From NCBI RefSeq assembly GCF_006265095.1, contig NZ_VCNK01000013.1:60960-124959 (forward strand): a DNA stretch of 64,000 nucleotides, written 5' to 3'. The stretch's first letter is position 1. Every line of letters begins with the position of its first letter. The stretch is from Phaeobacter sp. B1627 (GTDB taxonomy: Bacteria; Pseudomonadota; Alphaproteobacteria; Rhodobacterales; Rhodobacteraceae). A program made the translations under genes and the position numbers. Below the pieces are notes generated by a model. The model worked only from the letters and a program-made list of their open reading frames with translations, searched no databases and was not told the origin of the DNA. This document shows, piece by piece, positions 50,254-57,689 of this stretch.

Positions 50254-50775
50254 TCAGTCCCCTGTCGCATCTTCGCCAAAGCGCGCGGTCGCCAGACCCG
50301 CTGCCCGGCGTGCGACCCGCTCAATTGAGAAGAGCACGATCAAAACGCCGCCGATGACCAATGGAACGAAATCAAAAGCGCCGGAGATTCCGAGGCTCGG
50401 CAGTATATTTCCAGACGTCTTTTCCGCGAGTTGCCAGCCGTACCAGATCATGCCGCCGCCAAATGCCGCGACCGCAAGATCGGACACGGAATGCAGAATT
50501 TTCTTGAGCCGAAGCGGGCTCATATAGAGCACCACATCGAAGGACAGGTGGTAGCCTTCGCGGATGCCCACCGCGGCGCCGAGGAAAATGAACCAGCCCA
50601 TGATCATCACCGAGGCAGGTTCGGTCCAGACGATGCTGTCATTCAGGACGTAGCGCCAGAAGACCTGTGCTGCGATCAGCGCCGTCATCAGAATTAATCC
50701 GCAGGCCGCAGCCCACAATGCGATATGCGCGATGCGTGATGTGGCCCGCGCAACCGACTTCATCGTCTCTTCCAT
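50254..50775 (-). CDS. TRAP transporter small permease (DctQ), system 3
   Basis: This 173-residue DctQ protein has four membrane helices (about 15-38, 50-70, 90-112, 130-150) and the typical WTEPASVMIMGWFIFLGAAV, then GIREGYHLSFD motif. It starts after GGGAATACGAC. The 60 bases before it contain a terminator-like hairpin with five Ts, which would lower its expression relative to the binding protein. Confidence 0.92.
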   Translation of the reverse strand: MEETMKSVARATSRIAHIALWAAACGLILMTALIAAQVFWRYVLNDSIVWTEPASVMIMGWFIFLGAAVGIREGYHLSFDVVLYMSPLRLKKILHSVSDLAVAAFGGGMIWYGWQLAEKTSGNILPSLGISGAFDFVPLVIGGVLIVLFSIERVARRAAGLATARFGEDATGD

Positions 50776-50795
50776 GTCGTATTCCCATGACCACG

Positions 50796-50824
50796 AAAAA
50801 GCCCGCCGACCGAGGTCAGCGGGC
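50796..50824 (-). terminator. Intrinsic terminator inside the uronate operon, between the TRAP binding protein and DctQ
   Basis: On the minus-strand transcript GCCCGC-T-GACC pairs with GGTC-G-GCGGGC (50824-50801), a stem of 10-11 bp, and TTTTT (50800-50796) follows at once. It starts 12 bases after the binding-protein stop. Because eight operon genes lie downstream on the same strand, it must leak or be bypassed. Confidence 0.8.
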
Positions 50825-50835
50825 CTGAAAATGGC

Positions 50836-51816
50836 TTACTCTGTTGCCTGAATGTCTGCGACGAGCTGCTTCAGAACAGGCGAGGTCACATATTTTTCAT
50901 AGACGGGAGCCATTGCTTCGATGAAGGGCGTCTTGTCGATATCCGTCACGATCTCGACCCCGGCTTCGCGCACGCGGGTCTCTGATTCCAATTCCCGCGC
51001 GGCCCAGAGTTCCCGCATGATCGGGACCGAGTCCTTGGCAGCCTGACGCACCAGAGCCTGATCCTCGGCGCTCAGTTTGTCATAGGAGGTTTTGGACATC
51101 ACCAGCACCTCTGGCACAATCAGGTGCTGATCCAGAGTGTAGAACTTTGCCACTTCAAAGTGACCGGAGCTGTCATAGGACGGCCAGTTGTTTTCGGCCC
51201 CGTCGATCACCCCTGTCTGGATGGAAGAATAGACCTCCCCGTAGGGCATGGGCGTCGCATTGGCCCCCAGAGCGGAGACCATGTCGACGAACATGTCGGA
51301 CTGCATCACCCGGAATTTCATACCGGCCAGGTCCGCCATGGAATTGATCGGCTTTTCCGAGTTGTAGAAGCTGCGGGAGCCACTGTCGTAGAAGGCCAGC
51401 CCGACCAGATCGTGATCGGAAAACGCATCAAGGATCTGCTGGCCGACGGGGCCATCCATGACCTTGTGCATATGTTCAACCGACCGGAAGATATACGGCA
51501 GGGACGGGATTTGGGTTTCTTCGATGATATTGTTGAAGGGGCCAAGCGAGACCCGGTTCAGATCGATCACGCCAAATTGTGTCTGTTCGATGCTGTCTTT
51601 TTCTTCGCCGAGCTGCGCAGAGTGGAACACTTCAATGCACAGCCGGTCGCCGGAGCGCTCTTTCAGCATCTCGCCCATCGCGTTGACGGCAGCGACCGTC
51701 GGATATCCGTCGGGATGGGTATCAGAGGAGCGCAGCGTCACTTCGCAGGCGGTTGCCGCTGCTCCCATCGCCACGGACGCCAGCAAGGCCGCCCCCAGAG
51801 TTTTCATATATGTCAT
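50836..51816 (-). CDS. TRAP transporter substrate-binding protein (DctP), system 3
   Basis: This 326-residue periplasmic receptor has a signal peptide ([20 protein letters not shown], ending near ATAC). The mature part reads [20 protein letters not shown], then [20 protein letters not shown] (with the ligand-binding Arg) and [20 protein letters not shown], closely matching the SiaP/uronate-binding branch of DctP. GGGAGGAAAACA precedes the ATG at 51816. It sits 26 bases after uxaC. Confidence 0.94.
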   Translation of the reverse strand: MTYMKTLGAALLASVAMGAAATACEVTLRSSDTHPDGYPTVAAVNAMGEMLKERSGDRLCIEVFHSAQLGEEKDSIEQTQFGVIDLNRVSLGPFNNIIEETQIPSLPYIFRSVEHMHKVMDGPVGQQILDAFSDHDLVGLAFYDSGSRSFYNSEKPINSMADLAGMKFRVMQSDMFVDMVSALGANATPMPYGEVYSSIQTGVIDGAENNWPSYDSSGHFEVAKFYTLDQHLIVPEVLVMSKTSYDKLSAEDQALVRQAAKDSVPIMRELWAARELESETRVREAGVEIVTDIDKTPFIEAMAPVYEKYVTSPVLKQLVADIQATE

Positions 51817-51842
51817 TGTTTTCCTCCCAGAAAATGGCTCCA

Positions 51843-53249
51843 TCAGAGCCGGTAGGCTTGTTTTGCAAGCCGGTATGCGAGGTCAGTTGCGACCTCGTGT
51901 GCTTCGTCCCTGTCCAGCCGGCCGGTTTCGACCAGATTGGCAATGAACGAGCAGTCCACGCGCCGCGCCACATCGTGACGGGCGGGAATGGAACAAAATG
52001 CGCGGGTGTCGTCGTTGAAACCGACGGTATTGTAGAAACCTGCCGTCTCCGTCGTCATCTCGCGGAACCGCATCATGCCTTCATAGCTGTCGTGGAACCA
52101 CCATGCCGGCCCCAGCTTGAGCGCCGGGTAAACCCCTGCCAGGGGCGCCAGCTCGCGGGCATAGCTGGTTTCGTCCAATGTGAAGACGATCACCGAGAGG
52201 CCGGGCGCTGCGCCGACCGCGTTCAGCAAGGGGCGCAGATTGCTGACATAATCGGTGCGCATGGGAATATCATAGCCCTTGTCGCGGCCAAACCGTGCAA
52301 AGATGTCTTTCGAATGGTTGCGCAAGGAGCCCGGATGGATTTGCAGAACCAGGCCATCATCGAGGCTCATCCGCGCCATTTCAGTCAGCATATGGCCGCG
52401 AAACCTGTCTGCCTCCTCCGCCGAACATTTGCCCCTCAACGCCTTGTCAAAGAGCTCTGCCGCTTCTGACTGCGGCAAATCCTCGGTCCGGGCCGTCGGG
52501 TGGCCATGATCGCTGGAGGTGGCGCCATAGGTTTTGAAGAAGGCACGACGGTTGCGATGCGCAGCCAGATAACCGCTCCATGTGGTTGCATCTTCGCCTG
52601 CCAAATCGCCAAACCGACCGATATTCCGCGCGAAGCCTTCGAACTCCGGGTCGACCACAGCATCGGGTCGGTATGCGGTCACAACCCTCCCCTTCCAGCC
52701 GCTGGCGCGGATCATCTCGTGCCAGCGCAGATCATCAAGGGGGCTTTCGGTCGTGGAGATCGCCTCGATATTGAACCGCTCAAACAACGCGCGCGGCCGA
52801 TAGGCATCCTGTGACAGACACTCTGCGATCCGGTCGTAGATGGCATCGGCAGTCGCTTCGGAGAACCGTTCTGTGATGCCAAACACCTGCTCAAAGGCAT
52901 GGGTAATCCAAAGGCGCGACGGAGTGCCGCGAAACAGATGGAAATTCCGGGCAAACAAGCGCCAGATCTTCCGTTTGTCCTGCTCTGTTCCCCCCCCATC
53001 GATACGGGGCACCCCCAGCGACTCCAGCGGGATTCCCTGCGAATGAAGCATACGAAACGCATAGTGATCGGGGGTGACGAACAAGTCGGTCGGATTGGGG
53101 AAATGCGCGTTCTCGGCAAACCATCTTGGATCTGTATGGCCATGAGGGCTGATAATGGGCAGGTCCCGGATACCATCATACAGCTCGCGCGCCAGTGCCC
53201 GCACCTGCGGGTCGACCGGGAAAAGCCGATCCTCATTCAAGACTGCCAT
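51843..53249 (-). CDS. uxaC: Uronate isomerase UxaC
   Basis: The 468-residue amidohydrolase-fold enzyme isomerises D-glucuronate to D-fructuronate and D-galacturonate to D-tagaturonate. [18 protein letters not shown] near residue 34 contains the HxH metal site, [18 protein letters not shown] and [14 protein letters not shown] follow, and [15 protein letters not shown] and [16 protein letters not shown] are family hallmarks. GGGAGGGTGAT precedes the ATG. It is the first gene of the nine-gene uronate operon. No uxaA or uxaB is present, so galacturonate could be isomerised but not finished here. Confidence 0.96.
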   Translation of the reverse strand: MAVLNEDRLFPVDPQVRALARELYDGIRDLPIISPHGHTDPRWFAENAHFPNPTDLFVTPDHYAFRMLHSQGIPLESLGVPRIDGGGTEQDKRKIWRLFARNFHLFRGTPSRLWITHAFEQVFGITERFSEATADAIYDRIAECLSQDAYRPRALFERFNIEAISTTESPLDDLRWHEMIRASGWKGRVVTAYRPDAVVDPEFEGFARNIGRFGDLAGEDATTWSGYLAAHRNRRAFFKTYGATSSDHGHPTARTEDLPQSEAAELFDKALRGKCSAEEADRFRGHMLTEMARMSLDDGLVLQIHPGSLRNHSKDIFARFGRDKGYDIPMRTDYVSNLRPLLNAVGAAPGLSVIVFTLDETSYARELAPLAGVYPALKLGPAWWFHDSYEGMMRFREMTTETAGFYNTVGFNDDTRAFCSIPARHDVARRVDCSFIANLVETGRLDRDEAHEVATDLAYRLAKQAYRL

Positions 53250-53274
53250 ATCACCCTCCCAGATGCGGCTTTTG

Positions 53275-53288
53275 TCGTGTGTTCACGA
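53275..53288. promoter_or_regulatory. Candidate operator in the uxaC leader
   Basis: TCGTG-TGTT-CACGA, 26 bases upstream of the uxaC ATG and downstream of the predicted start of transcription. A dyad here would suit repression by the divergent GntR protein. Confidence 0.4.
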
Positions 53289-53303
53289 TTCTGCCATACT
53301 AAT

Positions 53304-53348
53304 AACCTAATTTTTCAAACTCCCTCATGTCAACTAGTAACCCAGTTG
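53304..53348 (-). promoter_or_regulatory. uxaC operon promoter with overlapping inverted repeat
   Basis: On the minus strand TTGACA (53333-53328) and TAGGTT (53309-53304) are 18 bases apart. CAACT-N8-AGTTG (53331-53348) overlaps the -35 region and could be a second operator shared with the divergent gntR promoter. Confidence 0.5.
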
Positions 53349-53423
53349 CACTCGCGAATGGAAAGTGCGATACAGCTCAAGGCGAAGAACGGATATGAGT
53401 GGGACTTGAAAATGGGAGGAACA

Positions 53424-54137
53424 TTGAAGCAGCCCAATGATGCTTTGCCTCTGCCGCTGATCACGCAGCTTAATCAGCCCACAGTCGCGGACCGGGTTTT
53501 CGAAGAGCTGAGACAGCGCATTCTGAATCTGGATTTGCCGCCCCGCACAAAGATATCCGAGGCGGAAGTCGCCAAGACGATGGGTGTGTCCCGACAACCG
53601 GTGCGGGAAGCCTTCAAACGCCTGGCCAAGATCGGTTTTCTGGTGATCCGACCGCAAAGCGGCACCACCGTCAGCCTGATTTCGGGCGAGGCCGTCCTGC
53701 GGGCCCGTTTCGTGCGGACGGCCCTCGAGGTGAAGACCTGCCGCACCCTGTGCACCATGATCACACCAGCGGGGCGGGCCGCGCTCTCCGCGCTCATCGA
53801 GCAGCAACGCGAAGCGGTCAAAGTCGATGACCGCAGCAAGTTTCACGCCGCCGATGATGCCTTCCACCGTGAAATTTGCGTCCTTGCCGGGGTGGAATAC
53901 GTGTGGGACCTGCTGACCGAAACCAAAACCCATATGGACCGCATTCGCATGCTGTCGCTCGATTCCACCTCGCAGAAACTGGCGCTGAAAGAGCATGTCG
54001 AGCTCTTCGATGCCATCTGCAACAACAAGCCCGATGTGGCGGAAGACGTCATATCGAACCATCTGTCGCGCATTCTGCTGCTGATCGATGAACTCAAAGA
54101 ACAAAACCACACGTTTTTTACGGATGCTGCAACATGA
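53424..54137 (+). CDS. GntR-family (FCD-type) regulator of uronate catabolism
   Basis: The regulator has about 237 residues: a winged helix (about 22-80, with PPRTKISEAEVAKTMGVSRQ, PVREAFKRLAKIGFL and an RPQSGTTVSLI wing) and an FCD effector domain (about 95-220, HAADDAFHREICVLAGVEYV, EHVELFDAICNNKPDVAEDV). I prefer a TTG start at 53424 because GGGAGGA lies just upstream; ATG at 53412 or 53358 would lengthen it but has no ribosome site. It overlaps kdgK (ATGA) and is divergent from uxaC, the classic place for a local repressor responding to a uronate or KDG-pathway intermediate. Confidence 0.9.
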   Translation: MKQPNDALPLPLITQLNQPTVADRVFEELRQRILNLDLPPRTKISEAEVAKTMGVSRQPVREAFKRLAKIGFLVIRPQSGTTVSLISGEAVLRARFVRTALEVKTCRTLCTMITPAGRAALSALIEQQREAVKVDDRSKFHAADDAFHREICVLAGVEYVWDLLTETKTHMDRIRMLSLDSTSQKLALKEHVELFDAICNNKPDVAEDVISNHLSRILLLIDELKEQNHTFFTDAAT

Positions 54138-55030
54138 GCCGGATTGTCGCGATTGGCGAATGTATGGTCGAAATGGCTTCGAAGGATGCGGACACCTACC
54201 GCATGGGGTTCGCAGGCGATACCATGAACACCGCCTGGTATCTGCGCAGGCTGCTCGATCAAGCTGACACGGTCGAGTATTTCACCGCCGTGGGGACAGA
54301 TGCCCTGTCGGACCGCATGGTGACGTTCCTGCAGGACGCGGGGCTTGAGACCGACCATATCCTGCGGCGCCCCGATGTGTCGGTGGGCCTCTATACGATC
54401 CAGTTGCAGGAGGGCGAACGCAGCTTCAGCTATTGGCGCGGCCAGAGTGCGGCGCGCAGTCTCGCACAGGACGAGCGCGCGCTCATATCCGTTCTGACGC
54501 ATGCGGATATGGCGTATTTTTCCGGGATTACCCTCGCGATCCTGCCGGAAAATGATCGGAACACGCTCCTGCAGGTTCTCGCTGATTTCAGGAAAAAGGG
54601 CGCAAAGGTTATTTTTGACCCGAACCTGCGCCCCAAACTTTGGGAAGACGAGGAGACGATGCGGCGGGTCGTCATGGAAGCCGCCAGCGTCAGCGACATG
54701 GTGCTGCCGTCGCATGAGGACGAGGCCCTCTGGTTTGGCGATGCGGACCCGGCCGCAACGGCGGCACGATACGCGGATCACGGCTCGTCTTGGGTCATCG
54801 TCAAGAACGGGGCGGGTCAGATCCTCGCATGGGAGAACGGCAACCTGAGCCTGCACGACCCGGTCGCTGTCTCCGAGGTCATCGACACCACGGCAGCGGG
54901 CGACTCTTTCAACGCGGGCTTTATCGCCAGTTGGATAACCGGCGCGTCTGTTGCCGGGGCCATCCAATCAGGGGCCGGGCTTGCGGCTCAGGTTGTGCAA
55001 TCTCGCGGTGCGCTGGTCAACCTCCGCTGA
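54134..55030 (+). CDS. kdgK: 2-dehydro-3-deoxygluconate kinase KdgK (PfkB family)
   Basis: This 298-residue ribokinase-fold enzyme phosphorylates KDG to KDPG. RIVAIGECMVEMASKDADTY at the N-terminus, FAGDTMNTAWYLRRLL, IFDPNLRPKLW and the anion-hole/catalytic DTTAAGDSFNAGFIAS (Asp base in GDSF) are all present. It is coupled to gntR by ATGA overlap and divergent from the rest of the pathway. KDPG aldolase is not in the window. A 16-base palindrome covers its stop codon. Confidence 0.95.
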   Translation: MSRIVAIGECMVEMASKDADTYRMGFAGDTMNTAWYLRRLLDQADTVEYFTAVGTDALSDRMVTFLQDAGLETDHILRRPDVSVGLYTIQLQEGERSFSYWRGQSAARSLAQDERALISVLTHADMAYFSGITLAILPENDRNTLLQVLADFRKKGAKVIFDPNLRPKLWEDEETMRRVVMEAASVSDMVLPSHEDEALWFGDADPAATAARYADHGSSWVIVKNGAGQILAWENGNLSLHDPVAVSEVIDTTAAGDSFNAGFIASWITGASVAGAIQSGAGLAAQVVQSRGALVNLR

Positions 55031-55038
55031 TCAGCGGA
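55023..55038. terminator. 16-base perfect palindrome over the kdgK stop
   Basis: TCCGCTGATCAGCGGA includes the TGA stop (55028-55030). It can fold into a short hairpin, but no T-run follows; it may protect the 3' end rather than terminate. Confidence 0.4.
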
Positions 55039-55359
55039 ACCTGACGCCCCCCCGCCCCCGACATGCCAACTCCGACATGGGCCGGATGTCCTCCGCTTCT
55101 CTTTGCCTTCCCCCTTGCCTATATCCGGCCCTTCGGAGTGATGGTGACGACGGGGCGTGAAACAGCTCCGTGAGACAGCAGGCCTCTCGCATGATGGCTT
55201 CGGGGATGGGGCCAGAGATCGGGCTGGAGAGAGGGCCAAGGCACGCCTTCGGCAAATGCACGATCAGCGTCGATAGCCCGGATCAGGGCAGCAGCCGGAC
55301 CCACGATCTGCGGCACCGGTCGCAACGCCACACACCCGCAATTGCCGATCGGGAACACC
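55031..55359. other. 329-base convergent intergenic region
   Basis: No convincing gene lies between kdgK and the response regulator. A minus-strand frame at 55119-55403 includes the string EVFPIGNCG, but the rest has no family resemblance. I see no clear terminator with a T-run. Confidence 0.5.
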
Positions 55360-55773
55360 TCAGGCGTAATAGAGCTCCCGTATCGTCTCGACGCCTCCTT
55401 CATCCAGCGGCTTCACAACATAGCCTTTCACCGTCGGCAGGCTCTCGGCCTTCGCCCGGTCTTCGGGATTGTTGGAGGATGTGAACATCAAGATCACCAC
55501 GCTGTCGGGTCCGCTGTCGACGTCCATGCGCCGCTGAAGCTCCTCTATCGTCTCGAAACCACTCATCTGCGGCATATTGATGTCCATTAGCACGAGGAGC
55601 GGCTTCGACTGCTGCGTTGTCAGCCTTGGTTCGCTGAAATAGGCCTCCAGGAACTCCCCCCCTGTGGCCACTTCGAGCACCTGCTCGAAATCATCGCACT
55701 TCGCCAGTTGCCGTTTGACGATGTATCGGTCAATCGTCTCATCATCGACCACTATTACCGGAATTTTGCTCAA
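55360..55773 (-). CDS. Single-domain response regulator
   Basis: The 137-residue receiver protein has acidic pair VDDE, phospho-Asp in LLVLMDINMPQMSG, switch Thr/Ser in MFTSSNNPEDR and Lys in GYVVKPLD. It has no DNA-binding or enzymatic output domain, so it probably works by protein contact, as in Rcp1-type regulators. The TTG start at 55773 is supported by GGAGGACAAGGAAC and gives a 32-base overlap with the kinase gene upstream. The kinase is therefore its likely phosphodonor. Confidence 0.88.
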   Translation of the reverse strand: MSKIPVIVVDDETIDRYIVKRQLAKCDDFEQVLEVATGGEFLEAYFSEPRLTTQQSKPLLVLMDINMPQMSGFETIEELQRRMDVDSGPDSVVILMFTSSNNPEDRAKAESLPTVKGYVVKPLDEGGVETIRELYYA

Positions 55774-57223
55774 GTTCCTTGTCCTCCGTCGGCAGAGTGA
55801 AGCTGAATTCAGCACCGGTCCCCACCGTGCTTGTCAGGGTAATGTCACCACCAAGGCGATCAATTTGTTTCTTCACCAATGCAAGGCCAAGCCCATCGCC
55901 ACTGCGGTCATCAAGGCGTTTGAACATCAGGAAGACCATTTCATGGTTTTCTTTCGGAATGCCGACACCATTGTCGGACACCGACACATGAAGAGACTGA
56001 TCGACCGTCCAACTCCTGACACATACTCTGTGCTCCGGTTTGTTGGGATCTCCATAGCGAAGAGCGTTCGACAACAGGTTTTCCATAATGATCTTGATCG
56101 TCGCGGGCTCGCTTATCACGGGGGCGTCGTGGTTTAGCTCCAGCAGGAGTGCGGTCGTGGATTTCCCCCCGGTCAAATCAAGCCAGATGTCCTGAACAAC
56201 AGCGTCCAACTGTACAACAGCGCGCTCCACCGGATCACGCCCTGACCGGGCGACGGTCAGGATGCCCTCGATTTTATTCGCGCTGCGGCGGCTGATTTCC
56301 ATGACTTTGGCAATATTCACCCGGACTTCGTCGAGCTCATCGTCATCCAGATCCTGAAGACAGATATTCAACAGACCGACGATCGAGGACAGCGGGGCCT
56401 TCAGGTCATGACTGGCGCTATAGGCGAAATGAGAAAGTTCGACATTGAGCGCCTCGAGTTCCTTGTTTTTGCGGGCCATAACTTCAGCTGCGGCAACCCG
56501 CTCCGACAAGTCGATGATCGTGCTCATGACCATCTGCCCTTCGGGCGTATCGACAGGTGTCAGCGCGATTTCCACCGGGATATTGCTGCCGTCGCGCCGA
56601 CGTGCGAACAGATCTTGACCGCCCCCCATCGAACGCGCCGTTCGGTTGCTCATGAAGCTGCTGGTATAAACCGGGTGTACGGGGCGGAACTCTTCCGGCA
56701 CCAGCATCTCAACGCGTTTTCCCAACAGGTCCCGTTCTTCATATTGGAACAGTTCGGATGCTGCGTGGTTGACTAAAACGATACAGCCCTTGTGGTTGAC
56801 CATAACCATCGCGCTCGCCGCAGCATCCATAGCCTGTCGCAAACGCACCTCATGTGCCTTGCGCTGGCGGATATCGATCGCCGCAACAAGCGCCATAGGC
56901 TCGTCACTGTCCAAAACCGGTTCAAGCCCAAGTTCGAGAGGGATAACAGTACCGGACTTGGTCACTCCGTAGAGGTCACGCCCTGCCCCCATGCTGCGTT
57001 TGGTAGGCACCCGGTGATAGGCACTTCGCAGGTCGGGATGGCGGTTTCTCACCGGTTCCGGCACCAACACCTCAACACTCAAGCCAATCAATTCGCTTGC
57101 TTCATACCCGAACAGATCAAGAAAGCCGGCATTTGCCAATACAATTTCACCGCTGCCCGAAATGAGCAGCAGGGGAACCGGGGAGATATCGAATGCCAGC
57201 CGGTATTTCTCAATCATCAACAT
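55742..57223 (-). CDS. Soluble PAS-PAS sensor histidine kinase
   Basis: This 493-residue protein has no membrane segment. Two PAS domains (about 1-120 and 130-250) share a repeated ending pattern, RSMGAGRDLYGVTKSGTVIP and RSMGGGQDLFARRRDGSNIP, a sign of internal duplication. HisKA follows with the His in YSASHDLKAPLSSIVGLL, then HATPase (MENLLSNALRYGD, DNGVGIP, GDGLGLALVKKQIDRLGGD). It should sense an intracellular signal such as redox, oxygen or light by a bound cofactor, not identifiable here, and pass phosphate to the overlapping receiver protein. The ATG at 57223 (or 57217) lacks a clear ribosome site. Confidence 0.93.
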   Translation of the reverse strand: MLMIEKYRLAFDISPVPLLLISGSGEIVLANAGFLDLFGYEASELIGLSVEVLVPEPVRNRHPDLRSAYHRVPTKRSMGAGRDLYGVTKSGTVIPLELGLEPVLDSDEPMALVAAIDIRQRKAHEVRLRQAMDAAASAMVMVNHKGCIVLVNHAASELFQYEERDLLGKRVEMLVPEEFRPVHPVYTSSFMSNRTARSMGGGQDLFARRRDGSNIPVEIALTPVDTPEGQMVMSTIIDLSERVAAAEVMARKNKELEALNVELSHFAYSASHDLKAPLSSIVGLLNICLQDLDDDELDEVRVNIAKVMEISRRSANKIEGILTVARSGRDPVERAVVQLDAVVQDIWLDLTGGKSTTALLLELNHDAPVISEPATIKIIMENLLSNALRYGDPNKPEHRVCVRSWTVDQSLHVSVSDNGVGIPKENHEMVFLMFKRLDDRSGDGLGLALVKKQIDRLGGDITLTSTVGTGAEFSFTLPTEDKELEQNSGNSGR

Positions 57224-57689
57224 TTGCTACACTCGTTATTCGTAGGATTGCACTATTCGCAGGATTGGCCCCGGCGCAAACGCGCCGCTATGCCCGTTGA
57301 ATAGATCCCGTGGCTCTGTCCGCCTGGCGCATGGGACAGGCGGCATGTCCCAACCGATCCTCTGAGTTCAGTTTTTGTGCCCTGTACAGCCCTCTCTCAC
57401 AGACCTCCTGTGATGTTGAAACCCCTCCGATACCAGTGGGAATGCCATAACACAGTGGCACTCAGACACCTAACAAATGACTAACCAGCTTGCTTGCCGA
57501 CGATCTTTGATCACATGTGGGATCTGCGGCCGGACATCAGTGTCGTCTTTGACCGTCCTGGGGCTTTTTCACGCCGGTCATCCACTGCGGCCAAACACTA
57601 GTGATCAGATATGCAACCCCATGATTTGACGGGCTTCGTTCCTGAATACGTTCACCAAGCGTTTGAATTCCGCGAGCGGCAGGTCACCT
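57224..57689. other. 466-base intergenic region with a possible gene remnant
   Basis: The region holds a hairpin CCGCCTG-N10-CAGGCGG (57320-57343) but no T-run. At 57605-57688 the minus strand encodes a short C-terminal-looking peptide, RKGDLPLAEFKRLVNVFRNE then ARQIMGLHI and a stop, with coding-like composition and no start of its own. It may be the tail of a gene cut by the arrival of the neighbouring transporter cassette. Confidence 0.4.

Noticed and set aside
52899..53423. Long N-terminal extension of the uronate GntR regulator to 52899
   Set aside because: It runs antisense through uxaC; the winged-helix domain and a strong ribosome site place the start near 53424.
55119..55403. Minus-strand frame containing EVFPIGNCG, recalling glucoamylase-type (GH15) N-termini
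   Set aside because: Only about seven residues match, and the rest has no GH15 features in any frame.
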